DNA from: Niallia circulans
GTDB lineage: Bacteria > Bacillota > Bacilli > Bacillales > Cytobacillaceae
Direction of reading: 5' to 3'
NCBI RefSeq assembly: GCF_003726095.1
Contig: NZ_CP026031.1
Location: 3,962,501 to 4,024,000 of the forward strand
DNA length: 61,500 nt
Shown here: one piece after another, positions 32,168 through 40,295 of the stretch
Layout of the letters: every line of letters starts with the position of its first letter
Numbering within the stretch: the first letter of the stretch is position 1
Program-made: the position numbers and the translations under genes
Notes under the pieces: model-generated
Seen by the model: only the letters and a program-made list of their open reading frames with translations
The model's database searches: none
Told to the model about the DNA's origin: nothing

Positions 32168-32226
32168 AAACCCGAGTAATTATACGGATGCTAATAAAAT
32201 TTCGTATAATCATTTGGGTTTTTCGT
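32168..32226 (+). repeat. Hairpin repeat copy A (probable mfd terminator)
   Basis: Arms 'aaacccgagtaattatacg' (32168-32186) and 'cgtataatcatttgggttt' (32203-32221) pair with two mismatches; T's follow. A related hairpin stands at 35184-35245. Confidence 0.75.
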
Positions 32227-32726
32227 TTTCAAAAATCTAAAGTCCTCTAATTCGGATAAGTGTTCTCTATTGGCTTATATAAATACTATAAACCAGTCAT
32301 TATTTAAATCGTTATATAGAGTGCTTATCTTTCCCCACTAGCTAACTTGTTTGTGCCGCCCGTCCTTCCTGTTCCTATTTTATAAAGAAAATTGCGTTAA
32401 TAGGATGTTTAATATAGGGGGACAAGGGTATAAACAATATAGATAACAATAGTAGATTTTCCTTTGAATGACATCTAAGTAAATACAGGAATAAATAAAT
32501 GATTTATCCCAATATGGGAGTCAAGATTGATAATATGGTAAATCTTTTTCCTTCGTGAAATATTCAAAAAGGAAAATAAAGCTACCTAGAGAAAATTTTG
32601 CATGATTAATGTATAGAACTTACCATATGAAAGATACTATGTTTAAATATGGTGAACATTTCATGTATAGTGAGAATGCTTTCGCCAATTTTAAAAAATC
32701 ATCTGATGAAAGTGAGGCAACACGGA
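32227..32726 (+). other. Gene-free stretch before spoVT
   Basis: No gene seen. It holds an imperfect inverted repeat (GATAAGTGTTCTCTAT 32255-32270 / ATAGAGTGCTTATC about 32316-32329), a CCCAATATGGG palindrome (32508-32518) discussed in the findings, and the spoVT promoter at its end. Confidence 0.5.
32611..32639 (+). promoter_or_regulatory. Sigma-G-type promoter of spoVT
   Basis: GTATA (32611-32615), 17-bp spacer, GATACTA (32633-32639): a perfect -35 and 6/7 at -10. spoVT is a sigma-G gene in B. subtilis. Confidence 0.7.
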
Positions 32727-33263
32727 ATGAAAGCAACTGGAATTGTGCGTCGAATCGATGATTTGGGTCGTGTCGTTATCCCAAAAGAAATCAGAAGAAC
32801 ATTACGAATTCGCGAAGGGGACCCATTAGAGATTTTTGTTGATCGAGATGGAGAAGTTATTTTAAAGAAATATTCACCTATAAGTGAATTAAGCGATTTT
32901 GCTAAGGAATATGCAGAGGCTCTCTATGATAGTTTAGGAAATGCTGTGCTAATTTGTGATAGAGATTCCTACATCGCTGTTTCGGGTGGATCGAAAAAGG
33001 ACTATTTAAATAAGAACATTAGTAGTGTAGTGGAAAAGGCCATGGAGGATAGAGGGTCCATTCTGATGAATCAACAAGATCAAGTATCCTTAGTTGATGG
33101 TACTACTGAAACGATTTCTGCCTATACTATTGGTCCTATTATTGCAAATGGTGATCCAATTGGGGCGGTTGTCATTTTCGCAAAAGAGGACTCACTTGGT
33201 GATGTAGAGAAAAAGGCAGTAGAAACCGCAGCAGGATTTTTAGCTCGCCAAATGGAATCATAA
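32727..33263 (+). CDS. spoVT: Stage V sporulation regulator SpoVT
   Basis: A 178-residue forespore regulator. The N-terminal AbrB-type domain is 'MKATGIVRRIDDLGRVVIP' (residues 1-19) to about 50; the rest is a GAF-like domain ('VLICDRDSYIAVSGGSKKDY', 'SAYTIGPIIANGDPIGAVVI', in separate parts). It tunes sigma-G genes and spore properties. I chose ATG 32727 behind GTGAGGC, which gives the family length. It is the second AbrB-type regulator in the window. Confidence 0.96.
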   Translation: MKATGIVRRIDDLGRVVIPKEIRRTLRIREGDPLEIFVDRDGEVILKKYSPISELSDFAKEYAEALYDSLGNAVLICDRDSYIAVSGGSKKDYLNKNISSVVEKAMEDRGSILMNQQDQVSLVDGTTETISAYTIGPIIANGDPIGAVVIFAKEDSLGDVEKKAVETAAGFLARQMES

Positions 33264-33370
33264 GGTTTACCTAACAATTTTACTAAAGCATAAATTTTAA
33301 AGTCGGCAAACTCGAAAAAGAGTTGTCGACTTTTTTCATTTACGAATAGAATAGACTCTATGATGAAAAT

Positions 33371-33417
33371 TGTTCTATTAAACGTAGAACAAATCTGTTA
33401 TAATAAGAATATAACAG
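33371..33417 (+). promoter_or_regulatory. Promoter with two inverted repeats before the GntR gene
   Basis: TGTTCTA-N7-TAGAACA (33371-33391) and CTGTTAT-N9-ATAACAG (33395-33417) are both perfect. An extended -10 TGT-TATAAT (33396-33404) lies inside the second. This arrangement fits autorepression by the regulator encoded next. Confidence 0.65.
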
Positions 33418-33433
33418 TATGAGGTGATTAATG

Positions 33434-33814
33434 ATGTATATACAAATAAATCCTGAATTGGAAATGCCCATCTATGAACAACTTACCATGCAAATCATGA
33501 TAGGGATAATTAGGCAAGAATTACAGAATGGTGATGTGTTACCATCTGTTCGTTCACTGGCCGCTGATTTAGGTGTCAATATGCATACTGTGAATAAAAG
33601 TTATCATGCTCTCGAAAAAAAGGGGCTCATTCAAATTATTCCTAAATCTGGTGCAATCATTCGAACAAACAATGGGATTCCAACCCAAGAAGAGCAGGGC
33701 AGAATTTCAAATAGCCTAAAACCAATGATTGTGGAAGCTTTAGTAATAGGAATGAAGGAAAAAGAAATAACGGGGTTAATACAATCCATTATCCATAAAT
33801 TAAAGGAGGAATAA
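33434..33814 (+). CDS. GntR-family regulator, small YhcF/YtrA-like type
   Basis: A 126-residue regulator with an N-terminal winged helix ('PIYEQLTMQIMIGIIR', 'LPSVRSLAADLGVNMHTVNK', about 12-50) and a short C-terminal dimerisation tail, as in the YtrA subgroup, which lacks a large effector domain. Such proteins usually repress an adjacent transport or membrane-protein gene. ATG 33434 has better spacing to GAGGTG than ATG 33431. It is followed after 3 bp by the membrane-protein gene. Neither gene is in this place in B. subtilis as I recall it, so this is an accessory insertion. Confidence 0.88.
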   Translation: MYIQINPELEMPIYEQLTMQIMIGIIRQELQNGDVLPSVRSLAADLGVNMHTVNKSYHALEKKGLIQIIPKSGAIIRTNNGIPTQEEQGRISNSLKPMIVEALVIGMKEKEITGLIQSIIHKLKEE

Positions 33815-33817
33815 AAT

Positions 33818-34918
33818 ATGGAGACCATTATTTTTATTAGTATGATCATCATAACTGTTTTTTTTGAAGCTGCTATGCCTTTTCTAGTACGAAAAACAGT
33901 TGTATTTGGGGTAACCATTCCCAACAAACAAGTAAATAATCCGCAAATTTCAACCTATAAAAGACGATATTCTCTCTTGGTTATCATTCCTTCTCTTATT
34001 GGAATTATTGCTTATTATATTTGGCAAGCTGCGAATAATATTCAAGCAGATCAAGTAGCGATTGGTGGAACCGTTTTGCTGTTTGCTATTTTGTTTTGGA
34101 GTTTAAGTCTCTACTTTTATTTTCACGGAAAAATGATGGCACTAAAAGCAGAGAACAAGTGGGAGGCGGAGCTAAAAGAAATAAATATAACAGAAATTGG
34201 AGTTAGACAAAAGGATGAGATGCTCCCGTGGTATGTTTTTCTTATTCCAATAATTATTACGGTAGGATTTTTGATCTTTACGGCAACACAGTATCATTTA
34301 TTACCAGCGGAAATTCCTGTACACTGGGGATTGTCTGGAAAAGCTGATCGATTTACGAAGAAGACGCCTATATCTGGTGTGTCCATGCTACTGATTTTAC
34401 TGGTTATGCAGATTATGTTCTTAAGCATAAACAGCGCCACTAAAAAATCAGGGATTAAAATAAGTGCCAATAATAAACATGCATCTAAGCTTAGACAGCT
34501 AAAGTATCGCAAATATACAAGCTGGTTTTTCCTTCTTACGTCTATTGCTATAACAGTTCTTATTATATTGTTACAATTAACTATTTTATACGATAATATC
34601 TTCAGTGATCACTTAGTCTTTCTTATTCCAATTATTATTACCTTATCTATATTAATTGGGGCAATTTTATTTACGATTAAATTAGAAAGATTAAATCGCG
34701 GAGCAGAGGGGGAAGAACAGGACACCAAAGAAATCTCATCTTTTGATGGGGATAGCTATTGGAAGGGTGGTTTAATTTATTTTAATAAAAGCGATCCTTC
34801 TATTTTTGTAGAGAAGCGTTTTGGTGTTGGTTGGACATTGAACTTTGCGAATCCAATTGGGTATGTCATTGTTTTTGTTCCATTGCTAATTATTATCTTA
34901 CTAAGCATTATAGAATAA
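33818..34918 (+). CDS. DUF1648/DUF5808-type multi-pass membrane protein
   Basis: A 366-residue protein with about seven to eight hydrophobic segments (about 1-22, 50-70, 80-104, 137-158, 187-207, 233-258, 264-288, 345-366). Between them lies 'LPAEIPVHWGLSGKADRF' (about 164-181), the DUF1648 signature also found in SdpI-like immunity proteins. The C-terminal 'DSYWKGGLIYFNKSDPSIFV' with 'KRFGVGWTLNFANP' is the DUF5808-like end. The function is not known; a role in membrane stress or toxin immunity is only a guess from SdpI. It is co-transcribed with the GntR gene. Confidence 0.8.
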   Translation: METIIFISMIIITVFFEAAMPFLVRKTVVFGVTIPNKQVNNPQISTYKRRYSLLVIIPSLIGIIAYYIWQAANNIQADQVAIGGTVLLFAILFWSLSLYFYFHGKMMALKAENKWEAELKEINITEIGVRQKDEMLPWYVFLIPIIITVGFLIFTATQYHLLPAEIPVHWGLSGKADRFTKKTPISGVSMLLILLVMQIMFLSINSATKKSGIKISANNKHASKLRQLKYRKYTSWFFLLTSIAITVLIILLQLTILYDNIFSDHLVFLIPIIITLSILIGAILFTIKLERLNRGAEGEEQDTKEISSFDGDSYWKGGLIYFNKSDPSIFVEKRFGVGWTLNFANPIGYVIVFVPLLIIILLSIIE

Positions 34919-34993
34919 AGGAATTGTTTTTAGGCTGCTGGTACAAAACAAAATATATAATGGATAAAGAAAAAATTAGACACATTATTTTAA

Positions 34994-35043
34994 CCTATGG
35001 TCTGAGTTCAATATTCTATTGGACACAGACCATTTAGTTTTTA
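34994..35043 (+). terminator. Terminator behind the GntR cassette
   Basis: ATGGTCTGaGTtCAAT (34997-35012) pairs with ATTGgACaCAGACCAT (35018-35033); T's follow at 35036-35042. Confidence 0.75.
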
Positions 35044-35072
35044 AGCAAACTAACATTACTAGGAAAAACGGA

Positions 35073-35147
35073 GCAGGCTGAATACACGTAGACTCCTATG
35101 GGAGGCTTGGCGCTCGCCCCAGGGAAAGTAAAGTGTATTCAGGCTGC
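35073..35147. repeat. Dispersed Bacillaceae-type palindromic repeat, remnant
   Basis: Ends GCAGGCTGAATACAC (35073-35087) and GTGTATTCAGGCTGC (35133-35147) are inverted with one mismatch. The GC-rich interior ('gtagactcctatgggagg', 'gctcgccccagggaaag') resembles repeats I recall from many Bacillus genomes ('actcctgcgggag ... gccccgcggaaagcgaag'). It has no coding potential. Confidence 0.6.
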
Positions 35148-35183
35148 GGGTGATCACCACAAACCTTCTTTCTTGAAATTAAT

Positions 35184-35245
35184 TAACCCCCGAACAATTA
35201 TACGTACACACAAAAAATTTCGTGTAATTGTTCGGAGTTAAAGTT
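35184..35245 (+). repeat. Hairpin repeat copy B
   Basis: Arms 'ttaacccccgaacaattatacg' and 'cgtgtaattgttcggagttaa' pair well. It shares 'aattatacg' and 'aaatttcgt' at the same places with copy A at 32168-32226. No T-run follows, so it is not an obvious terminator. Confidence 0.65.
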
Positions 35246-35376
35246 AATTGAAATACTTATATCCCACCGTCTTCTTTTTGTGTTAATATATGGAAAAAGT
35301 ATTATGTACAAGGATACATCTTCCATCTAACTATGCTATAATACTAGCGAAAGTAATTATGGAAGGAGCTAGACAT

Positions 35377-36987
35377 GTGAAGACTTCGCAATCAAATGTC
35401 TGGTTTAAAGGCGCTTTTATTCTTATGATAGCTGCCTTAATAACTAAAGTACTAAGTGCTGTATATCGAATACCGTTTCAAAATATTGTCGGTGATAAAG
35501 GCTTTTATATCTATCAGCAGGTTTATCCTTTCTATGGGGTAATCATTGCTTTATCTACATATGGTTTTCCAGTTGTACTATCAAAATTGTATATGGAAAT
35601 GAAAGTAGAGGGGAATCAATCGGGTATAAATAGACTTGTGAGTTCCTCTTTTTTCTTATTTGTTCCCATTGGAATGATAGCTTTTCTGGCTTTGTTTTTT
35701 AATGCAGGGAGACTAGCTTCATGGATGGGGGATCCTTATTTGGCATCCTTATTGAAGGTTATTTCTTTTGCGTTTCTGTTTTCCCCTTTGATCGCTATTT
35801 TGAGAGGGATTTTCCAAGGGGAGGGAAATATGATTCCGACTGCAGTTTCACAGGTGGGCGAACAATTAATCAGAGTAGGGATTATTCTGTTTGTCGCTGT
35901 GTTTTTTTCTTATCAAAATTACTCCTTATATGCCATTGGGTCAGGTGCTATGTTTGGCTCTGTTGTCGGAGGCTTACTCTCCTTGTTCGTCTTAATCTAT
36001 TTTTATAGAAAATCCGCCCTTTCTTTTTCTCTGTTTCGCTTTTCGCTTCTTTTTGAAAAGGAGAATCGTATTCTTTGTAAAAGAATACTATATGAGGGCA
36101 TAACTATTTCTATTAGTAGTATGCTTTTAGTGTTATTGCAATTAGCGGATTCATTGAATTTATATTCCTTATTAATGGAAGATGGCATGGCTGATGAAAA
36201 GGCCAAAGTGATGAAGGGAATTTATGATAGAGGGCAGCCGCTCATACAAATTGGAAGTATCATTTCTACTTCGATGGCTTTAAGTATTGTCCCTCTTATT
36301 ACAAAGAATCGCCAAAAAACAAGTAAGAAAGATCTTATGAGAAATATTCATTTTTCTCTTATAGTTAGTTTTTTTATTGGACTTGGAGCAACAGTAGGAC
36401 TAATTGGTATCATTCGAGAGACAAACAGCATGCTGTTTAAGAATGATGCCGGTTCAGAGGTTCTTACTGTTCTGTTTTTTGTAATATTTCTTAATGCTAT
36501 TATTGCAACAATAATGGCCATCCTGCAAGGATTAGGGCATTCTTTCTATCCAGCTGTTTTGATTGTATTAGGCTTTATAGGGAAGTATGTTCTTAACATC
36601 ATACTCATTTCTTCTTTTGGGATATATGGAGCAGCCTATGCATCACTTATTGTATTATCTATCATTCTAATTTTAATGGCAGTAAAATTAAAAAAAATAG
36701 TCAAAGAGCCGCTTGTTAGTATAAGGCACGTATTGATTATAAGTGGTGCGAGTTTAGTTATGTTACTTGTGCTTAGAGGGTATATACCACTTTCTTCTTT
36801 ACTGCTTGAAGGGATAGAGCATAGCCGGATAAAAAGCGCTATTCAAGCAGTATCTGGAGTAGTAATAGGTGGAATAATATATGTGGTTATAGTGGTACGA
36901 GGAAATGTTTTTAAAGAAAAGGAATTATCTTTATTACCGTTAGGAAGTAAACTAAAATGGTTTTTACCGAAAAAAGGAAGGAAATAA
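35377..36987 (+). CDS. yabM: Putative lipid II/polysaccharide flippase YabM (MATE/MurJ-like, SpoVB paralog)
   Basis: A 536-residue integral membrane protein with about fourteen hydrophobic segments. It shows the MOP-superfamily polysaccharide-transport pattern 'ITKVLSAVYRIPFQNIVGD', 'GFYIYQQVYPFYG' and 'LRGIFQGEGNMIPTA'. The family moves lipid-linked wall precursors; YabM itself is not well defined. I chose GTG 35377 because GGAAGGAGC (35361-35369) precedes it; the frame from 35290 has no ribosome site. It runs 1 bp into yabN and forms an operon with it. Confidence 0.88.
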   Translation: MKTSQSNVWFKGAFILMIAALITKVLSAVYRIPFQNIVGDKGFYIYQQVYPFYGVIIALSTYGFPVVLSKLYMEMKVEGNQSGINRLVSSSFFLFVPIGMIAFLALFFNAGRLASWMGDPYLASLLKVISFAFLFSPLIAILRGIFQGEGNMIPTAVSQVGEQLIRVGIILFVAVFFSYQNYSLYAIGSGAMFGSVVGGLLSLFVLIYFYRKSALSFSLFRFSLLFEKENRILCKRILYEGITISISSMLLVLLQLADSLNLYSLLMEDGMADEKAKVMKGIYDRGQPLIQIGSIISTSMALSIVPLITKNRQKTSKKDLMRNIHFSLIVSFFIGLGATVGLIGIIRETNSMLFKNDAGSEVLTVLFFVIFLNAIIATIMAILQGLGHSFYPAVLIVLGFIGKYVLNIILISSFGIYGAAYASLIVLSIILILMAVKLKKIVKEPLVSIRHVLIISGASLVMLLVLRGYIPLSSLLLEGIEHSRIKSAIQAVSGVVIGGIIYVVIVVRGNVFKEKELSLLPLGSKLKWFLPKKGRK

Positions 36988-36988
36988 A

Positions 36989-38446
36989 ATGAGTCAAATA
37001 AAAATTATTGGATTAGGGGCAGGAGATATAAACCAGCTGCCGTTGGGCGTTTATCGCAGCTTAGTCGATGAGAATAAGACTATATATGTACGAACGAAGG
37101 ATCATCCTGTTCTCTCTATGCTTGAGCAAGAAGGAATAACCTTTTATTCCTTTGATTCTATTTATGAAAAACATAATCAATTTGATGCTGTATATGAAGA
37201 GATTGTTGAATTTCTATTAGAGAAAGCAAAAGAAACGGATATTGTCTATGCTGTTCCAGGTCACCCGCTTGTTGCAGAAAAAACGGTACAAATCTTAATA
37301 GAAAAAGATAAAGAAGGAATGGCCTCTATCGAAATTGCTGGTGGTCAAAGCTTCTTAGACAGTATTTTCCAGGCGTTGCGAATCGATCCAATCGAAGGAT
37401 TCCAGCTGCTAGATGGAACTGCTCTTAATCGAGCAAGTATTCAGCTTAGAAATCATTTGATTATTGGCCAGGTATATGATACTTTTTCTGCATCGGAAGT
37501 GAAGTTAACCTTGATGGATATTCTCCCGCATGATTATCCAATTAAAGTTGTTACTGCAGCTGGAAGTAGTCTAGAAAAGATAAAAGAAATAGAGCTGCAT
37601 GAGTTAGATAGAGAGGTAGACTTAAATAATTTAACAAGCATATATGTACCACCTGTTCAAGAAGAAAAGATCTTATATAAAGACTTTTCTCAGCTGAGAC
37701 AGATAATAGCGGAGCTTCGTGGACCAAATGGCTGCCCATGGGATAAAAAACAAACTCATGAAAGCTTACGAAAATATTTATTGGAAGAAAGCTATGAATT
37801 AATTGAAGCCATTAATGAAGGAGATATTGACCACATTATTGAAGAGCTTGGAGACGTGTTATTGCAAGTGATGCTTCATAGTCAAATTGGAGAAGACGAG
37901 GGATATTTTTCAATTGATGATGTAGTGGAAGGGATTTCCGATAAAATGATTCGTAGACATCCACATGTATTTGGAGAAGAACAAGCAGATTCTGTTGATG
38001 ATGTGATGAAGCACTGGCAAAACGCGAAAAAACGAGAAGTGAAAACGGACAGGGAGTCTGTTTTAGAAGGATTAAATAGTGCGTTACCTAATTTGATGCA
38101 AGCTTACGAACTGCAAAAAAGAGCGGAAAAAGTAGGGTTTGATTGGCCGAATGCAGAAGGAGCTTGGGAAAAGGTAAAAGAGGAAATTCTGGAGTTTCAA
38201 GAGGAATTAAAAGAGATTAATAATAATGTACAAATAGAAAGTGAATTTGGCGATATTTTGTTTTCGCTTGTAAATATTGCTAGGTTTTATAAAGTAGATC
38301 CAGAATTAGCCATCTTCCGGACAAACAAAAAGTTTATTGAGCGCTTTTCTTATATAGAAGAAAGGGTAAAAGAGTCTGAGAAGGAATGGAGCCAAATGAG
38401 TTTAGAAGAATTAGACGGCTTTTGGAATGAAGCAAAGAAAAAATAA
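36989..38446 (+). CDS. yabN: YabN: SAM methylase-like domain fused to MazG pyrophosphohydrolase
   Basis: A 485-residue fusion. Residues 1-220 form a tetrapyrrole-methylase-like domain ('IIGLGAGDINQLPLGVY', 'YAVPGHPLVAEKTVQ'). Residues about 230-485 form MazG, with 'GCPWDKKQTHESL', the metal-binding 'LLEESYELIEAI' and 'EELGDVLLQ' and a second copy 'EEELKEI..EFGDILFSL'. MazG removes aberrant nucleoside triphosphates; the methylase-like part has no firm role. The fusion is normal in Bacillus. ATG 36989 lies behind 'aaaggaagg'. Confidence 0.94.
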   Translation: MSQIKIIGLGAGDINQLPLGVYRSLVDENKTIYVRTKDHPVLSMLEQEGITFYSFDSIYEKHNQFDAVYEEIVEFLLEKAKETDIVYAVPGHPLVAEKTVQILIEKDKEGMASIEIAGGQSFLDSIFQALRIDPIEGFQLLDGTALNRASIQLRNHLIIGQVYDTFSASEVKLTLMDILPHDYPIKVVTAAGSSLEKIKEIELHELDREVDLNNLTSIYVPPVQEEKILYKDFSQLRQIIAELRGPNGCPWDKKQTHESLRKYLLEESYELIEAINEGDIDHIIEELGDVLLQVMLHSQIGEDEGYFSIDDVVEGISDKMIRRHPHVFGEEQADSVDDVMKHWQNAKKREVKTDRESVLEGLNSALPNLMQAYELQKRAEKVGFDWPNAEGAWEKVKEEILEFQEELKEINNNVQIESEFGDILFSLVNIARFYKVDPELAIFRTNKKFIERFSYIEERVKESEKEWSQMSLEELDGFWNEAKKK

Positions 38447-38467
38447 CAACGTGAAGGAGCTATTAGA

Positions 38468-38725
38468 ATGAGACTAGATAAATTCTTGAAAATTTCGCGC
38501 TTAATCAAACGAAGAACATTGGCAAAGGAAGTTGCGGATCAAGGAAGAATTTTAGTGAATGGACAGCAGGCGAAAGCAAGCACCAATGTAAAGGTCGGTG
38601 ATGAGCTGCAGGTTCGTTTTGGGCAAAAGCTAGTTACAGCTAAGGTGGAAATGTTGCAGGAATCCACGAAGAAAGAAGATGCTGCCAATATGTATAAAAT
38701 AATTAAAGAAGAAACACTTTCATAA
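38468..38725 (+). CDS. rqcP: Ribosome quality-control S4-domain protein RqcP (YabO)
   Basis: An 85-residue Hsp15/S4 RNA-binding protein. '[28 protein letters not shown]' type S4 pattern covers residues 1-30, with '[18 protein letters not shown]' behind it. In B. subtilis RqcP works with RqcH to add alanine tails to nascent chains on split 50S subunits. ATG 38468 lies behind 'gaaggagc', 21 bp after yabN. Confidence 0.95.
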   Translation: MRLDKFLKISRLIKRRTLAKEVADQGRILVNGQQAKASTNVKVGDELQVRFGQKLVTAKVEMLQESTKKEDAANMYKIIKEETLS

Positions 38726-38810
38726 GTTTAGTAATCGAAATAGATGGCAATAAACAAAGTAGAGTTCTTTTCTTCGCCTATAAGGCTTGTTCTAAAATAA
38801 GGATTCCTCA

Positions 38811-38818
38811 CATATATT
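38811..38818 (+). promoter_or_regulatory. Possible sigma-E -10 of yabP-yabQ
   Basis: CATATATT fits the sigma-E -10 CATAYANT exactly, 39 bp before yabP. The -35 region is a poor match, so this rests partly on the known sigma-E control of yabPQ. Confidence 0.4.
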
Positions 38819-38857
38819 TGTACAAGTAGAGATTGTACTAATGGATTGTGAGGGATA

Positions 38858-39166
38858 ATGATGAGCCAATATCATGAATCAAATATGACGAAAAGTAATA
38901 ATACGGTAGACCATGATGTGATCATGAGAGGAAGAAAGCTGCTCGATATTACGGGAGTAAAGCAAGTAGAGAGTTTTGATAACGAAGAATTTATATTAGA
39001 GACAGTAATGGGATTTTTATCTATTCGTGGTCAAAATCTGCAAATGAAAAACCTTGATGTAGAAAAGGGAATCGTCTCTATTAAAGGTAAAGTATTTGAT
39101 TTAGTTTATGTAGACGATCAAAGTGGAGATAAGGCTAAGGGATTCTTTAGCAAGATATTCCGATGA
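38858..39166 (+). CDS. yabP: Sporulation protein YabP
   Basis: A 102-residue protein with the YabP/YqfC-family core: 'MRGRKLLDITGVKQVESFDN', 'FILETVMGFLSIRGQNLQMK' and 'GIVSIKGKVFDLVYVD'. It is expressed in the mother cell under sigma-E in B. subtilis and is needed for efficient sporulation; the mechanism is unknown. Two ATGs (38858, 38861) fit 'gaggga'. The stop overlaps the start of yabQ by 4 bp (ATGA), so they are coupled. Confidence 0.95.
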   Translation: MMSQYHESNMTKSNNTVDHDVIMRGRKLLDITGVKQVESFDNEEFILETVMGFLSIRGQNLQMKNLDVEKGIVSIKGKVFDLVYVDDQSGDKAKGFFSKIFR

Positions 39167-39786
39167 CACTATCTACACAATTTATGACCATGCTGGCTAT
39201 GGTTAGCATGGGTCTATTCTTTGGTATAAGTTTAGATACATATCAATACTTCTTGAAAAGGCCAAAAAGGAAAAGAAGTATTGTCTTTATCCATGATATC
39301 CTTTTTTGGGTTTTGCAAGCTCTTCTTATGTTTTATGTTCTTTTCCTAGTAAACAAAGGAGAAGTTCGCATTTATTTGGTCCTAGCATTGCTATTAGGTT
39401 TTGCTATGTATAAAAGTTTGTTTCAAACTCTTTATCTTCAATTATTAAAAGGAATCATTTCTTTTTGCGTCCATACTTATCGTTTTTTCCTTAGAGTAGG
39501 AGTAAATATTGTATACAAGCCAATTAAATCTATCATTTTCTTCCTTTTTTCGATAATAATTGCTCTGGGCAGGGGACTTATGGCACTTGTCAGTGGTATA
39601 ATTAGGACATTAAGATTTATTATAGGGATACTCTTTAAACCAATTGAATGGCTTTTATCTCTACTGTGGCTAATTGTGCCGAAAAAGGGTAAATTATTCG
39701 TCGAGAGAATTTTTAATAAATTGGCAGGATATTACTTTAAAATAAAGAACTATTTGAAACAATGGATGGCTAAAAGAAAAAAATAA
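39163..39786 (+). CDS. yabQ: Spore cortex protein YabQ
   Basis: A 207-residue membrane protein. Hydrophobic segments lie near residues 5-25, 45-65, 67-90 and 120-165, followed by a basic C-terminal tail ('NYLKQWMAKRKK'). In B. subtilis YabQ sits in the outer forespore membrane and is needed for cortex formation. It is translationally coupled to yabP and followed after 19 bp by divIC. Confidence 0.92.
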   Translation: MTLSTQFMTMLAMVSMGLFFGISLDTYQYFLKRPKRKRSIVFIHDILFWVLQALLMFYVLFLVNKGEVRIYLVLALLLGFAMYKSLFQTLYLQLLKGIISFCVHTYRFFLRVGVNIVYKPIKSIIFFLFSIIIALGRGLMALVSGIIRTLRFIIGILFKPIEWLLSLLWLIVPKKGKLFVERIFNKLAGYYFKIKNYLKQWMAKRKK

Positions 39787-39805
39787 TGGAAAGGAGGAGC
39801 CTCAT

Positions 39806-40201
39806 ATGAGTGCTATAAGAAAACCAGATGTTACAACATTTCCAACAGAATATAATTTACAGCATCAAGCTAATAGTCTTAGTGGAGCTAGAAAGAAAAA
39901 GCTATTGATGCGCAGGCTGACAACGTTCTTCGTATGTGCTGCTGTTATTGGCTTTATTATGATTTCCACACTCATATCACAAAGCTCCACTTTAAAAGAG
40001 AAAAGAGCAGAGAAAGAACAGTTAGATGGACAACTTGTTGCATTAGAAAAGAAAGAAGCAGACCTAAAAGACCAAATTGCTAAGTTAAATGATGAAGAGT
40101 ATTTAGCTAAATTAGCAAGGAAAGACTTATTACTTTCAAAAAAAGGGGAAATTATTTTTAATATCCCTGAAAAAGATGCAAAAAACACAACTGGAAAATA
40201 A
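39806..40201 (+). CDS. divIC: Cell-division protein DivIC (FtsB-like)
   Basis: A 131-residue bitopic protein: cytosolic basic N terminus, one membrane segment (about 38-56, 'FFVCAAVIGFIMISTLI'), then an extracellular coiled coil ('EKRAEKEQLDGQLVALEKKEADLKDQI' in shorter repeats, about 68-95) and the 'DEEYLAKLARKDLLLSKKGE' end (about 100-119). It joins FtsL and DivIB in the divisome. ATG 39806 follows AAAGGAGGAG. Confidence 0.95.
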   Translation: MSAIRKPDVTTFPTEYNLQHQANSLSGARKKKLLMRRLTTFFVCAAVIGFIMISTLISQSSTLKEKRAEKEQLDGQLVALEKKEADLKDQIAKLNDEEYLAKLARKDLLLSKKGEIIFNIPEKDAKNTTGK

Positions 40202-40218
40202 TAAGGTTGGCAGTAATA

Positions 40219-40248
40219 TTGACACTCTTTTTTTCCATTCTGTATAAT
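40219..40248 (+). promoter_or_regulatory. Sigma-A promoter of yabR
   Basis: TTGACA (40219-40224), 18-bp spacer, TATAAT (40243-40248), 48 bp before the yabR start. Confidence 0.85.
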
Positions 40249-40295
40249 ATAAGTAAGTACGATTTTTTATATCCTTAAGGAGGCAAAACTTTTTT

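Noticed and set aside
34831..35037. 68-codon frame behind the DUF1648 gene
   Set aside because: It overlaps that gene out of frame and then enters a terminator hairpin.
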